Under the pieces are notes generated by a model. That model worked only from the letters and a program-made list of their open reading frames with translations. It had not been told where the DNA came from and did no database searches. A stretch of DNA of 64,000 nucleotides from Anaerolineae bacterium (GTDB lineage: Bacteria; Chloroflexota; Anaerolineae; UBA4142; SHND01), in assembly GCA_021463195.1 (NCBI GenBank), contig JAJTXZ010000017.1:1-64000 (forward strand). The letters run 5' to 3'. How positions within the stretch are numbered: the first letter of the stretch is position 1; each line of letters begins with the position of its first letter. A program made the position numbers and the translations under genes. Positions 1-8,619 of this stretch are shown piece after piece.

Positions 1-449
1 TCGGGCGCAGCGCTCGCGCCCGCCAGTCCCGCCGCGCCGCGTTCAAAAATTTCCGATTCATTGTGCGAATTATTTTTCGCGTCCGTAATCGCAAAATGCG
101 CGAAATAAATTTGATTCGTCGCCCAATCCGAATCACGCGCGGCAACAACCCCCGGCTTTATCCCGCGTCGAAAAAAAGTTAATTGATACCCAAAACGTCT
201 GCCGTCCTCTGCGGTGAGATTCCCCGTGTAATACCACCATTCCGTCTGAAAATCGGGATGCGGTCCATGGTCTTGCGGAAATTGCATCTCACGCGGTTCC
301 GTCACGCGCGCAAATCCTTCCGCGCCTTGTGCCGATTGTAGCGCGATGATTTCAGTAGCCAAAGGCGCGCGCTGCTGCGATTGCCAATATAGGAATGTGG
401 CGACAGCGACAAGCACAATCGCTAAAATTCCAACAATAATGCGATTCAT
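1..449 (-). CDS. AttH/CrtC-like lipocalin-family protein, 3' part missing
   Basis: This gene runs off the left edge, so only the first 149 codons are visible. It begins ATG at 449 with a hydrophobic N-terminal segment (residues about 3-19), which is a signal anchor or signal peptide. The motif HPDFQTEWWYYTGNL near residue 65 is typical of the AttH / carotenoid 1,2-hydratase (CrtC) lipocalin-like family, and FFRRGI and YFAHFAI follow as expected. The family often sits beside LolCDE/MacB-type ABC transporters, as here, and its members are predicted to act on or carry hydrophobic substrates in the envelope. Seen: motif, hydrophobic N-terminus and operon position. Inferred: export or processing of a lipophilic molecule with the neighbouring transporter. 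Confidence 0.8.
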   Translation of the reverse strand, partial: MNRIIVGILAIVLVAVATFLYWQSQQRAPLATEIIALQSAQGAEGFARVTEPREMQFPQDHGPHPDFQTEWWYYTGNLTAEDGRRFGYQLTFFRRGIKPGVVAARDSDWATNQIYFAHFAITDAKNNSHNESEIFERGAAGLAGASAAP

Positions 450-461
450 GGTTGCACAACC

Positions 462-962
462 TTATAGCTGACCATATCCTGACTGGTAAATTTCATAGTC
501 AAACCGAAATCGCTCATATTGAGATTGGCTGAACCAACCAAATATTTTTGGGAGGTGTGGGCGCGCTTCATATGCCATTCGCTCAAGAAACGTTGCCGAT
601 TGTGGGAGCTCCATTTTCTTATCTTTTACTTTACCCATATTTGCCAATAACGTTTCAGGGTTACGTTCTAAATAAACCAAGAGTCCCAATATAGAAAACC
701 AGTTTGGATTGTTTCTCGGTATCAAGTCGTCGTTTGGACTCCAATCCAGAGCCGCAGTATGCGAACCAAGATCAATTGTTAACTCATCTTCAAAATTTAC
801 ACTCATAAACCGCATCCGACACTGGGGTGATTCGACGAACAAAACTGCAGATTCACGTTCTGCTTCTTGGCACGATAGGATTTGAAAATTGTATTCGCTA
901 AACAAGAACCCCCATGCTTGTAGTACATTCCTTTGCAAATCATGACACTTCATTGGACTCAT
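462..962 (-). CDS. Hypothetical 166-residue protein inside the ABC/AttH operon
   Basis: I do not recognise this protein. It is soluble, has no signal peptide or membrane segment, and is rich in aromatic residues (for example WFSILGLLVYLER near the middle and FGWFSQSQYERFRF near the end). Its ATG overlaps the TGA of the permease gene (ATGA at 959-962), so it is probably translated with it, and it sits just upstream of the AttH-like gene. The DNA is visibly poorer in GCGC/CGCG words than the flanking genes, which suggests later acquisition. The size and wide spread of aromatic residues recall some immunity-type or SMI1-like proteins, but no motif supports that. Function unknown. Confidence 0.6.
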   Translation of the reverse strand: MSPMKCHDLQRNVLQAWGFLFSEYNFQILSCQEAERESAVLFVESPQCRMRFMSVNFEDELTIDLGSHTAALDWSPNDDLIPRNNPNWFSILGLLVYLERNPETLLANMGKVKDKKMELPQSATFLERMAYEARPHLPKIFGWFSQSQYERFRFDYEIYQSGYGQL

Positions 963-3490
963 TCCTCTCTCAATGCCTCTACCACTTGCAATCTACTCAA
1001 CCGCACCATCGGATAAATCGCCGCGAGCAACGCCGCGCCAATCGAAACGAATAACGCCTGCGCGTACACTTCGGGAACGCTCGTGAAAAAAATCGTCCAG
1101 CCGAACGAACGCAAATTGATAACGTAAATCAAAATCGCCGCGAGAATCAAGCCAACGGGAATCGCCAAAATTCCCGCCGCCGCGCCCATCAAGCCGCTTT
1201 CCAAAAGTGTCAATCGCCACAACTGTCGCAGTGTCATGCCCGCCGCGCGCAACGTGCCAAGTTCGCGCGTGCGTTCGAGTTGCAATGCCATCAGCGCGGA
1301 CAAAATTCCGATGAACGCGACGGCGACGGCAATGACGCGCAGCGCTTGCGTAATCGCAAAGGTGCGGTCAAAAATCACGAGCGCGGCGTCGCGCAACGCG
1401 CGATTGCTCTGAACAACCACATCATTTCCACTTAACGCGACGCGCACCGCATCTTCCACTTGATTCACATCATAGTTCGGCGCGACGTACACCGAAAATC
1501 CCGAAATCGCATTGTCATTCCAAAAATTTCGGTACACATCCAGCGCCATCAAGATTGACCCTTGGTCACTCGAATAATCGTAATAGACGCCAACGATTGG
1601 AAAATTTTGCGCGCCCTTGTCTGTCAACAACGTCAGCGTATCCCCTTCCGCGACGCGATGTTTATTCGCGAACGGTTCCGTAACCGCAATCGCGCCCGCG
1701 TTCAACTGTTCGTAAATTTTGCTCGGATCGCCATTGTAACCGCGAAAAATCCGCGCCTCGCGCGCAACGCCGCCCTCTGTCGCATTCAGTCTCAAGTCCC
1801 CAGTCTCTAATCCTCTCACCGTCACCGAACGCAACACTTCGATATTTTGCACGCCCTCCACCGCGCGCGCTTTATCCACCAGCGCGGGGTCCATCGTCAC
1901 CACGCGATTCGCACCCGCGAGCGGCGCCGTAATGTAAAAATCTGCGTTCAACGTTTGCGCCAGCCAATTTTCCACCGTCGAGCGAAACGACGCAATCATC
2001 ACCGTCACGCCAATCACAACGGCGACGGCAACCATCAACGACGCAATCGCCACCGACGTGCGGCTCAATGCTTGTGTCACCGTCCGCGATGCCATGCGCG
2101 CAATCAAGCCAAAGCGTCCAAGCGTCGCGGTGGCGATTCGCATCAAAAAAATCGTGACGACAGGAACATACAGCACCAGCCCGAACAGCGCGATGAAAAT
2201 TCCGCCAAACAACAATGCCACATTGCTTTGCCCAAAAATCAAAATCGCCGCGCCGATAAAAATCAACACCGCGCCGATGATGTTCAAACGCGGTAATAAT
2301 CCGCGTATGCGGTCCTCCAAATCGGAACGCTGCAAAACCGTGGCGGCGGGAACAGCGGACGCTTCAAACGCGGGCAGCGCGGCGGCGAGCAGCGCGGAAA
2401 AAATTCCGAGCAGCAAACCTTTGAGCAAACTCAACGCGTCCACGTTCACATCGCTCACCGTCAAGGTGAAATACAAATCGTTGATCGTTTGCGTCACGAG
2501 CGCGACAGTCAAGCGTCCGAGCAAAATTCCCAAGCCCAAACCAATGAGTGAACCAATCAATCCCAACAGCGCGGCTTCGCTCATGATGAGCAAAAAAATT
2601 TCGCGCCCCGTCACGCCGACACAGCGCAGGATGCCCAACATGCGGCGCCGCTGCACCACGCTGAACATTACCGTGTTGTAAATCAGAAACATCCCCACCG
2701 CGAGCGCGAGCAAAGAAAACGCGGTGAGATTCAGTTGAAACGCCGCAGTGAGCTGCGACACTGTATCCGCTTGCTCCGACGCGCGCACAAGGCGCAAACC
2801 TTCCGGCAGCGCAGCAGCGATTTCATTCGCCTGCGCGTCTGTCGCAATCAAATCAATGCGTGTCAATTTTCCATTCAAATCAAATAATTCTTGCGCGCTT
2901 GCAATATCCGTCAGAATTAATCCTTCCAACACGCGCGACGAAACCTGATTCGGCTGCCGCATCAAACCAACAATTTGTGCCCGCTTCTCGTGGGTTCCAA
3001 TCTGGAGTGTCAAATAATCTCCCGTCTCCAGTCCCCACCTCTCCGCGCTCTCCGCGCTAATCAGCGCCGCGCCCGGCTGCGTATAAAACGCGGTGAGCGC
3101 GTCAACGGAAACATTCGTCCCCGCCGTGATGTAGGTGCGAAACGGCGGCTCGGCGAACAAATCAATGCCCAACACGCGCATCGTTTGTCCGCCTAACTCT
3201 TGCGCGCCCGCGTATCCTTCCACAATCGGCGCGGCGTTGCGAAAACCCTGTAATCTCAAATTGCGATACACCGAATCGTCAAACCCATTCGCGCCGCCGA
3301 CAATTTGATGCGTCGCTTTGCCAACAATCACCTCTGTCGAAAGTTGAAATGCGCGCGTCGCCGACGCGTTCGCCAAATCCACCGCGACGACGACGGCGAC
3401 ACCAAGCGCGACGGAAAGAATCAACAGCAGCGTGAGCCATGGACGATGCAGTTGGTCGCGGAGGATGGTTTTGAAGAGGGTGAGGTGCAT
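959..3490 (-). CDS. FtsX/MacB-type ABC transporter permease (843 aa)
   Basis: This is a large two-module permease of the LolC/FtsX type that would work with the ATPase encoded upstream. A first membrane segment lies at about residues 17-38. A periplasmic region follows, then an FtsX domain with three segments around residues 250-375. A second membrane pair and large extracytoplasmic region come next, and a C-terminal FtsX domain (about 720-835) ends in [11 protein letters not shown]. Such duplicated permeases are usually mechanotransmission or lipoprotein/lipid export type rather than channel transporters. It precedes two genes by overlap or near-overlap and is separated from the ATPase gene only by a repeat tract. 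The length fits the duplicated FtsX subfamily (about 800-850 residues). Substrate unknown. Confidence 0.9.
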   Translation of the reverse strand: MHLTLFKTILRDQLHRPWLTLLLILSVALGVAVVVAVDLANASATRAFQLSTEVIVGKATHQIVGGANGFDDSVYRNLRLQGFRNAAPIVEGYAGAQELGGQTMRVLGIDLFAEPPFRTYITAGTNVSVDALTAFYTQPGAALISAESAERWGLETGDYLTLQIGTHEKRAQIVGLMRQPNQVSSRVLEGLILTDIASAQELFDLNGKLTRIDLIATDAQANEIAAALPEGLRLVRASEQADTVSQLTAAFQLNLTAFSLLALAVGMFLIYNTVMFSVVQRRRMLGILRCVGVTGREIFLLIMSEAALLGLIGSLIGLGLGILLGRLTVALVTQTINDLYFTLTVSDVNVDALSLLKGLLLGIFSALLAAALPAFEASAVPAATVLQRSDLEDRIRGLLPRLNIIGAVLIFIGAAILIFGQSNVALLFGGIFIALFGLVLYVPVVTIFLMRIATATLGRFGLIARMASRTVTQALSRTSVAIASLMVAVAVVIGVTVMIASFRSTVENWLAQTLNADFYITAPLAGANRVVTMDPALVDKARAVEGVQNIEVLRSVTVRGLETGDLRLNATEGGVAREARIFRGYNGDPSKIYEQLNAGAIAVTEPFANKHRVAEGDTLTLLTDKGAQNFPIVGVYYDYSSDQGSILMALDVYRNFWNDNAISGFSVYVAPNYDVNQVEDAVRVALSGNDVVVQSNRALRDAALVIFDRTFAITQALRVIAVAVAFIGILSALMALQLERTRELGTLRAAGMTLRQLWRLTLLESGLMGAAAGILAIPVGLILAAILIYVINLRSFGWTIFFTSVPEVYAQALFVSIGAALLAAIYPMVRLSRLQVVEALREE

Positions 3491-3499
3491 AGTGGAGAT

Positions 3500-3757
3500 G
3501 GGAGATTAGAGATTAGGTGATTGGGTGATTGGGTGATTAGGTGATTGGGTTGATTAGGTGAATTTCGATATTTGAATTTTGAATTTCGATATTTGAATTT
3601 TGAATTTCGATTTTGAATTTCGATATTTGAATTTTGAATTTCGATTTTGAATTTCGATATTTGAATTTTGAATTTCGATTTTTGGATTTCCGGTTTCCAA
3701 TTCCCAATTCCCAATTCCCAATTCCCAATTCCCAATTCCCAACCTCCAACCTCCAAC
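3500..3757. repeat. Low-complexity tandem repeat tract between permease and ATPase genes
   Basis: On the plus strand this stretch consists of short units: GATTAGGTGATTGG-like (3505-3560), then TTTGAATTTCGATA-like (3560-3680), then repeated CCCAATT (about 3690-3740), then CTCCAGT (from about 3760, continuing into the 3' end of the ATPase gene). There are no unique spacers of constant length. It looks like a slipped-strand microsatellite cluster, and related units recur elsewhere in the window. Confidence 0.85.
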
Positions 3758-3759
3758 TT

Positions 3760-4509
3760 CTAGTCTCCAGTCTCCAGTCTCCGCTCTCCAGTCTCCAGTC
3801 CTCCAGTCTCCGGTCTCGTCAATTTCCCATCCTCCATCCGCAGCACTCGATCTGCCTGTTCGGCTATTTCGCTCGAATGAGTGACCATGACGAGAGTTTT
3901 ATTTTTTTCGCGCGCGAGGGTGGTGAGCAATTTCAAAATGTGCGCGCCTGTTTCCGCGTCGAGATTGCCTGTCGGTTCATCGGCGAGAATCAATTCCGCG
4001 TCGGCGCACAACGCGCGCGCGATGGCGACGCGCTGCTGTTCGCCGCCCGAAAGTTTGTCGGGAAAAACATTCACGCGTTCGCGCAAACCCACCGCGTCGA
4101 GCAAACGATTCGCTTGCGCGTGCGCGTCCGATTCTTTCCAGCCCGCGAGTTCCGCTGTCATCAAAATATTTTCGCGCACGGTGAGCGTGGGGATGAGATT
4201 GAAAAATTGAAAGACGAAACCGATGTGCTTGCGCCGAAACAGCGTGCGGTCATTGTCGTTTAATTTTGCGATATTCAAGTCACCGATAAAAATATCGCCG
4301 CGCGTTGGCGTGTCAAGCCCCGCGAGCAAATTCAACAGCGTGCTTTTGCCGCTGCCGCTGCGCCCGACAATCGCCACAAATTCGCCGCGCGCGATTTCGG
4401 CGTTCACGCCTTGCAATACGACGCGTTCTTGATCGCCTTCGCGAAAGGTTTTTGTGATATTTTCAAAGCGTATAAATGAATTGGCGCGCTTGCCATTTGG
4501 AGTTGCCAT
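3760..4509 (-). CDS. ABC transporter ATPase, LolD/MacB type
   Basis: This ATPase would power the FtsX-type permease encoded next to it. It shows Walker [10 protein letters not shown], the Q-loop context [14 protein letters not shown], signature LSGGEQQR, Walker [10 protein letters not shown] and the H-loop THSSE, all in LolD/FtsE order. I chose the ATG at 4509 (MATPNGK), which follows a weak AAAGAGAA; an in-frame ATG at 4539 would add ten residues. The family normally ends soon after [10 protein letters not shown]. Here about 18 more residues ([17 protein letters not shown]) are encoded by the CTCCAGT repeat tract, so the C-terminus looks repeat-extended. First gene of the operon running to the left edge. 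Confidence 0.92.
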   Translation of the reverse strand: MATPNGKRANSFIRFENITKTFREGDQERVVLQGVNAEIARGEFVAIVGRSGSGKSTLLNLLAGLDTPTRGDIFIGDLNIAKLNDNDRTLFRRKHIGFVFQFFNLIPTLTVRENILMTAELAGWKESDAHAQANRLLDAVGLRERVNVFPDKLSGGEQQRVAIARALCADAELILADEPTGNLDAETGAHILKLLTTLAREKNKTLVMVTHSSEIAEQADRVLRMEDGKLTRPETGGLETGERRLETGD

Positions 4510-4621
4510 GCGAATTCTCTTTGTGAAATTTTGAACCATTTTACTCTATTCTTTGTGCCAAACAATCGGCGCGCCTTACATGCCGCGCCGCGTTGCGCTT
4601 TTATATTTTTGACGCTCCCTC

Positions 4622-4627
4622 TATAAT
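4622..4627 (+). promoter_or_regulatory. TATAAT -10 box six bases before ATG (leaderless start candidate)
   Basis: A perfect TATAAT ends 6 nt before the ATG at 4634. There is no room for a ribosome binding site if transcription starts about 7 nt after the box, so the transcript is predicted to be leaderless. The same arrangement recurs before 5442 and 53211. Confidence 0.5.
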
Positions 4628-4633
4628 ATCCCT

Positions 4634-5380
4634 ATGCCATTTGTCGCTGTTTCTGATTTGCGAATGTTTTACAACGAGTGTGGTTCGCCGGACGCGCCGC
4701 CGTTACTCTTGATTCACGGTTCGGGCGGGACAGGCGCGAGTGAATGGAAACCTGTGCTTGAAGGACTCGCCAAAAATTTTCGCGTCATTGCGCCCGATTT
4801 GCGCGGACACGGCAAGACGCTTGACCCGCGCAGCGCGTATTCGTTTGAATTGTTGGCGAACGACCTGGCGGAATTGTTGCGCGCGTTAAACAGCGCGCCC
4901 GCGTTCGTCGTCGGACATTCCAACGGCGGCAACATCGCGTTGGTGTTCACCGTCGAACATCGCGCGATGGTGAAAAAAGCGGTGGTGATGGCGGGGAATG
5001 CGTATGTGAGCGGCGACCTTGAGCGATACGCGACGGGGCGTTGGTCGGACCAACTTTCGACCGCGTGGAGCGAACAGTTGGCGGAACTGCATGACCCGTC
5101 GCGTTATGTTGGATACTGGCGCGAGTTGATAGACCGCACCGGCTGGGAAATCGCGCGCGCGCCGAATTATTCGGCAAAGGATTTGCGCCAAGTCAAGACG
5201 CCGATGTTGATCATTCAAGGCGAACACGACACGGTGAACGCGCCCGCGCAGCACGCGCAATTTATGGCAGAGCATCTAGGCAACGCGCAATTATGGCTCG
5301 CGCCGAATACGGGGCACAGCGTTCACGAAGAACATCCGCAAGAGTGGGTGGAACGCGTGACGAAATTTTTTTTGGGATAA
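4634..5380 (+). CDS. Alpha/beta-fold hydrolase
   Basis: A 248-residue serine hydrolase of the alpha/beta fold. Visible elements are the oxyanion-region motif HGSGGTG near residue 28, the nucleophile elbow GHSNGG (about residue 95), an acid in QGEHDTVNAP (about 195) and the catalytic histidine in TGHSVHEEHP near the C-terminus. The length and single cap region (about 125-175) fit the small esterase / haloperoxidase / meta-cleavage hydrolase group. Substrate cannot be told from sequence. It is monocistronic, reading away from the ABC operon, with a TATAAT just upstream of the ATG and no recognisable Shine-Dalgarno. Confidence 0.88.
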   Translation: MPFVAVSDLRMFYNECGSPDAPPLLLIHGSGGTGASEWKPVLEGLAKNFRVIAPDLRGHGKTLDPRSAYSFELLANDLAELLRALNSAPAFVVGHSNGGNIALVFTVEHRAMVKKAVVMAGNAYVSGDLERYATGRWSDQLSTAWSEQLAELHDPSRYVGYWRELIDRTGWEIARAPNYSAKDLRQVKTPMLIIQGEHDTVNAPAQHAQFMAEHLGNAQLWLAPNTGHSVHEEHPQEWVERVTKFFLG

Positions 5381-5429
5381 GTGGGCATGCGCCAGACTAT
5401 CGGGCGCGGCTGTGTCCCGAAAAGCGCGT

Positions 5430-5435
5430 TATAAT
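5430..5435 (+). promoter_or_regulatory. TATAAT -10 box six bases before ATG (leaderless start candidate)
   Basis: TATAAT is followed by exactly 6 nt and the ATG at 5442 of the DUF433 antitoxin-like gene. The spacing is identical to that at 4622 and 53199. Confidence 0.5.
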
Positions 5436-5441
5436 GAAATT

Positions 5442-5732
5442 ATGAACAGTGATGCCAAGACCGTTGTTGAAGTTGTCGGCGGTGAGACATATAGTTATGT
5501 GCCGCTCGGTCAATATGTGGTCCGCGCATTCGGTGTGTGTGGCGGTCGCCCAACTTTCAAATACACGCGGATTGAAATCACAGGAACGCTCGAACGGCTC
5601 GCGGCAGGTGAAACCCTTGACGAAATCGTTATTGGTTATCAAGGACGTGTTACACGCGAGGCGGCGCTTGAGGCAATGCATCTCGTCAACAAGCAGTTCA
5701 TCCAAGCTCTCCTCCAACTCCAAGCGGCTTAA
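5442..5732 (+). CDS. DUF433 domain protein, probable antitoxin
   Basis: A small protein (96 residues from ATG 5442) with a DUF433-like core: GGRPTFKYTRIEI, then RLAAGETLDEI and a helical end EAALEAMHLVNKQF. DUF433 proteins are VapB-like antitoxins that commonly precede a PIN-like or DUF5615 toxin. The stop codon TAATG overlaps the start of the next gene, as in a toxin-antitoxin pair. An in-frame ATG at 5412 exists but lies upstream of the TATAAT box, so 5442 is preferred. Role as antitoxin is an inference from domain and pairing. Confidence 0.75.
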   Translation: MNSDAKTVVEVVGGETYSYVPLGQYVVRAFGVCGGRPTFKYTRIEITGTLERLAAGETLDEIVIGYQGRVTREAALEAMHLVNKQFIQALLQLQAA

Positions 5733-6373
5733 TGCTCGTCCTCGACGAACAACTACTGGGGCGCAATTTGCATACCGAGATAGCGCGTTGGTATCCCGGC
5801 GCGATCATCTACGTCCCGGCGCTGCGCCCAAATTCAATCATCAAGGACGATGCGCTGCCCGCGCTGTTACGCGAACAGAATCAGCCAACCTTTGTCACAA
5901 TCAACGAAACAGATTTCTGGCAGCGTATTCCGGCAAACGCAAACTATTGCGTCGTATGCTTTGCCCTCACTGACGCGCGGGTTCGAGAAATTCCCCAGCG
6001 ATTGCGCGCATTGCTCGAACACCCACTACTCAAAACAAAAGCCGCACGCATGGGAAAAATTGTTCGGGTGGCAGATCGAGAAATCGTATATTACTCTGTT
6101 CAAACCCGCGCGCTGGCGCGACTTGATAATGAGCGCGCCATAACTGCGCCTATTGCGCCAGCCTCTCCAGCGCGAATTCACTTGCTTGCGGCGTTGTCAA
6201 AATATCTCCCTCATCCCACGCCGCGCGCAAAACCGCGCGCAAATTTTCCGCCGCGTGTTCGACGGGTGGACGTGGCACGCCAAATTCTTGGCGCTGCGCC
6301 TCTGCCGCGCCATACAATTGTGCCGCGCGCACAAAATCATTTTGCGTACTTGCAAATGTGCGACGGACTCTAA
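5732..6373 (+). CDS. PIN-like (DUF5615-type) toxin partner with a read-through C-terminus
   Basis: The first 130 or so residues have the small PIN-like toxin layout: MLVLDEQLLG at the N-terminus with a conserved aspartate, FVTINETDFW in the middle (the usual acidic pair) and a C-terminal helix rich in basic residues. The gene starts at the TAATG overlap with the DUF433 gene. From about residue 137 (position 6140) onward the protein is antisense to a decayed copy of a regulator gene, so the last 75 residues are probably junk added after loss of the original stop. The toxin may be inactive. The assignment to the PIN-like class is moderate; the pairing supports it. Confidence 0.55.
   Translation: MLVLDEQLLGRNLHTEIARWYPGAIIYVPALRPNSIIKDDALPALLREQNQPTFVTINETDFWQRIPANANYCVVCFALTDARVREIPQRLRALLEHPLLKTKAARMGKIVRVADREIVYYSVQTRALARLDNERAITAPIAPASPARIHLLAALSKYLPHPTPRAKPRANFPPRVRRVDVARQILGAAPLPRHTIVPRAQNHFAYLQMCDGL
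6150..6365 (-). pseudogene. Remnant of the C-terminus of a cyclase-STAND-TPR regulator
   Basis: Translation on the minus strand gives FGVPRPPVEHAAENLRAV and neighbouring sequence that closely matches the last 70 residues of the intact gene at 8620-11601 (FGVPRPPIESAAAENLRAT). Only the C-terminal fragment is left; nothing upstream of it continues the homology. It overlaps the 3' end of the toxin gene in antisense. Confidence 0.75.
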
Positions 6374-6417
6374 CAAGGCAATCGTCGTCGCGCATCGAGC
6401 GCGGCTTTATCTGCCAA

Positions 6418-6567
6418 CGCTTCATGCAAACACTTGCACACGCGTTAAGAATCAACATCCGGACCGTCGAGCAGCACGTCACATCCATCTTGAAAAAATT
6501 GGAATTGGAGTCGCGGCACGAGGCGGGGCAGTGGACGCGGGAACAGCGCGTGGTTGAAAACTCGTGA
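6418..6567 (+). pseudogene. Remnant of the C-terminal LuxR HTH of a GAF-LuxR regulator
   Basis: The reading frame gives IRTVEQHVTSILKKLELE and ends RVVENS, nearly identical to the last 45 residues of the intact regulator at 7790-8530. The DNA identity is high and continues about 25 bases past the stop (GATAGTGGGAAATAGTGGG in both places), so the duplication looks recent. The GAF domain and the first HTH helix are missing. Confidence 0.8.
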
Positions 6568-6658
6568 GCGCGGATAGTGGGAAATAGTGGGAATCCACTA
6601 TAGACAGGATGGATGTGTCCCGTTAAAATCATTGCAAATCTACTGACAAGGAGGCAGA

Positions 6659-7291
6659 ATGAGACTTTCCATCTTGATTTTGGTGTTGTTGGCGCTCTTG
6701 GTCGTAAGCGCAACCTTGGCGCATGCTGCGCCGCCGTTCGAGCCGTCGACGCCAACGGGTATTTGGAAGACTATCAGGGCGTATCAAGTTGCGTATACGT
6801 TCGATGATCCGCCTTTGGTTCGTCATTATGGAGCATGGTTCAGCGGCTCCAACGGGACCAATCCACATTATTTGGGTCAGGACGTGATCAGGCTACTTGC
6901 AACTCGGGGTCTGGTTGTATTTCCACGTGGTCTTGGTGGGGCGCGAATCGCGCCGTGTTGCTGTTACCAAAATGCTGGCTATTTAAAGATTTCTGCCTTT
7001 CCGGACAGATCCCGGAACGCTGGAATCCCTCTAATTACAAAGCAACCATGTGGATTAACTGAACAGCATATCGGGCATTGTCCCGGAAAGGACTTGCATG
7101 AAAAACCTCAAACTCGGCGCGCTCACTTTCGTGTTCCTTCTCCTTGCGGGAGGGTTTGCCATGGCACAAGTCTCGGCGCAGCAAGAGCGCCCTTTGGCAG
7201 AGAGCGCACTCCGCAAAACCGATTTTGCGCCCGGTATAATTTTGACGCACGGACCGTTGAAGGACGAGGCGCATCCACTCAATTCGTATAA
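6659..7291 (+). CDS. Small secreted protein, probably frameshifted or truncated
   Basis: A strong AGGAGG lies before the ATG at 6659, and the product begins with a clear signal peptide (hydrophobic residues 4-17, cleavage near AHAAPP). About 75 further residues look like protein (TGIWKTIRAYQVAYTF, GAWFSGSNGTNPHYLG). After about position 6930 the sequence turns Cys- and Arg-rich, and the frame then runs through the first 190 bases of the next gene. I read this as a broken secreted-protein gene whose original 3' part is lost or out of frame. No family is recognised. Confidence 0.4.
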   Translation: MRLSILILVLLALLVVSATLAHAAPPFEPSTPTGIWKTIRAYQVAYTFDDPPLVRHYGAWFSGSNGTNPHYLGQDVIRLLATRGLVVFPRGLGGARIAPCCCYQNAGYLKISAFPDRSRNAGIPLITKQPCGLTEQHIGHCPGKDLHEKPQTRRAHFRVPSPCGRVCHGTSLGAARAPFGRERTPQNRFCARYNFDARTVEGRGASTQFV

Positions 7292-7661
7292 TGGCGCCCG
7301 CGTGCGTGAATTTCAAAGCGGCTATAGTTTTAGCGGCGTGAATGATGAATTGGAATTTGCGCACTATCTCTATCGTTTCAAGAACGCGCAAGAGGCAAGA
7401 GAGCAAGCACAGCACTTTTGGGATTCTGCCAAAAGTGAAAAAGCCAAGCCGCTGATGCCAGAGCTCTCACTCGACACGCTGCTTGCCAAAGATGATTCGG
7501 GCACGACCATCCGCGTGACGGATCCGGAAACGGGAGGATATTGTTATTGGTATGTGGCGACCCGCGGGCGCGATTTATCCCTGCTCATGATTGGCGGCGC
7601 GCCGAACGCCCAGACGCTGGCGCAGTTCAACCAGTACAAGAATATCGCCAGTCACCGTTAA
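7098..7661 (+). CDS. Secreted hypothetical protein (187 aa)
   Basis: The gene has a good ribosome site (GGAAAGGA, 8 nt before ATG) and encodes a signal peptide (residues 1-23, cleavage after a region ending GFAMAQ). The mature part is a single alpha+beta domain with RVREFQSGYSFSG and an EFAHYLYRFKNAQEAREQAQ helix, which recalls small extracytoplasmic domains that track 'reliability' or score-type beta folds. I do not recognise the family. It is followed 15 nt downstream by a strong intrinsic terminator, so it ends its transcription unit. The preceding broken secreted gene may once have been its partner. Confidence 0.75.
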   Translation: MKNLKLGALTFVFLLLAGGFAMAQVSAQQERPLAESALRKTDFAPGIILTHGPLKDEAHPLNSYNGARVREFQSGYSFSGVNDELEFAHYLYRFKNAQEAREQAQHFWDSAKSEKAKPLMPELSLDTLLAKDDSGTTIRVTDPETGGYCYWYVATRGRDLSLLMIGGAPNAQTLAQFNQYKNIASHR

Positions 7662-7676
7662 CTTGAGATGCCCGCC

Positions 7677-7713
7677 AAAGCGTGTTGGAAAATTCTTCCA
7701 ACACGCTTTTTTT
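7677..7713 (+). terminator. Rho-independent terminator
   Basis: A 14-bp stem (AAAGCGTGTTGGAA with its complement) with a 5-nt loop is followed by a run of T. It closes the secreted-protein unit ending at 7661. Confidence 0.88.
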
Positions 7714-7789
7714 GTTGCTGCAGGAATGGTAGAATTCAAATTGCCGCGTCAGAATGTTTGGCTGCTAAAACCCTTTCGGAGGAACGCCG

Positions 7790-8530
7790 ATGCCAGAATT
7801 GATACAAGATATGCGGGTGATGCGGGCGCACCTGCAGGTCTTGAGCCGAATCCTCGCCTGGAGCAACGACGAGTTTGATTCCTGTACGCTTGCCCTGCAA
7901 GCCTTAGCCGAGATTGTGCAAGAGGAGATTGGCTACGCGCAGTTTGGCATTGGCTTGGTTGGCGAAGATGGCCTGCTGCGTTTCGCGGCGGGCTATGGCA
8001 TTCCCGATGCACAGAAACCGACGTTGACCGTCGCGCCCGGGCAAGGCGTGGTGGGCTGGGCGCTGGAACATGGTGCGCCGCTCGTCGTTCCCGACGTCAC
8101 GCAAGAACCGCGCTATCGCTGTGTGATGCCGGAAACGCGCGCTGAACTGTGCGTGCCGCTGCGGACGCGCGGGCGGATTCTGGGCGTCATCAATGTCGAA
8201 AGTCCGCAATGGAATGCGTTTGGCGCGCATGACATTTTACTCTTGACCTGTTTGGCAAACGGCGCGAGCGGAGTTCTGGCGCGGCTGCTGCGACAGGAAG
8301 CGGAGCAGCGCGAGCGCGCCGCCAAGTTCGCGCTCCTCTCGCCGCGTGAAAAACAGGCGCTGGGCGAACTGGCGCAAGGCAAGAGCAATACCGAAATCGC
8401 ACACACCTTGAGAATTAAAATCCGTACCGTCGAACAGCACGTCACGTCCATCCTGAAAAAATTGGAATTGGAGTCGCGGCATGAAGCAGCAGAATGGGCG
8501 CGGGAAAATCGCGTGCTTGAAAACTCGTGA
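7790..8530 (+). CDS. GAF-domain LuxR-type transcriptional regulator
   Basis: A 246-residue one-component regulator. Residues about 20-165 form a GAF domain (VAPGQGVVGWALEHGAPLVV, then GVINVESP), a typical small-molecule sensor. Residues about 180-240 form a LuxR/FixJ helix-turn-helix: LLSPREKQALGELAQGKSN then IRTVEQHVTSILKKLELE. The start has a GGAGG site 7 nt upstream. The gene converges on the large cyclase-STAND gene at 8620. A fragment of a near-identical HTH lies 2 kb upstream. Target genes and ligand are unknown. Confidence 0.88.
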   Translation: MPELIQDMRVMRAHLQVLSRILAWSNDEFDSCTLALQALAEIVQEEIGYAQFGIGLVGEDGLLRFAAGYGIPDAQKPTLTVAPGQGVVGWALEHGAPLVVPDVTQEPRYRCVMPETRAELCVPLRTRGRILGVINVESPQWNAFGAHDILLLTCLANGASGVLARLLRQEAEQRERAAKFALLSPREKQALGELAQGKSNTEIAHTLRIKIRTVEQHVTSILKKLELESRHEAAEWARENRVLENS

Positions 8531-8619
8531 GCGCGAATAGTGGGAAATAGTGGGCACCCACTTGAAATCGCACACGCGCGTGGTCTGGAAGTGGAGCGCC
8601 CCGATGGCATCGTATCAAA

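Noticed and set aside
3500-3757. Repeat tract considered as a CRISPR array
   Set aside because: Units are 6-15 nt and directly abutting, with no unique spacers of constant length and no cas genes nearby.
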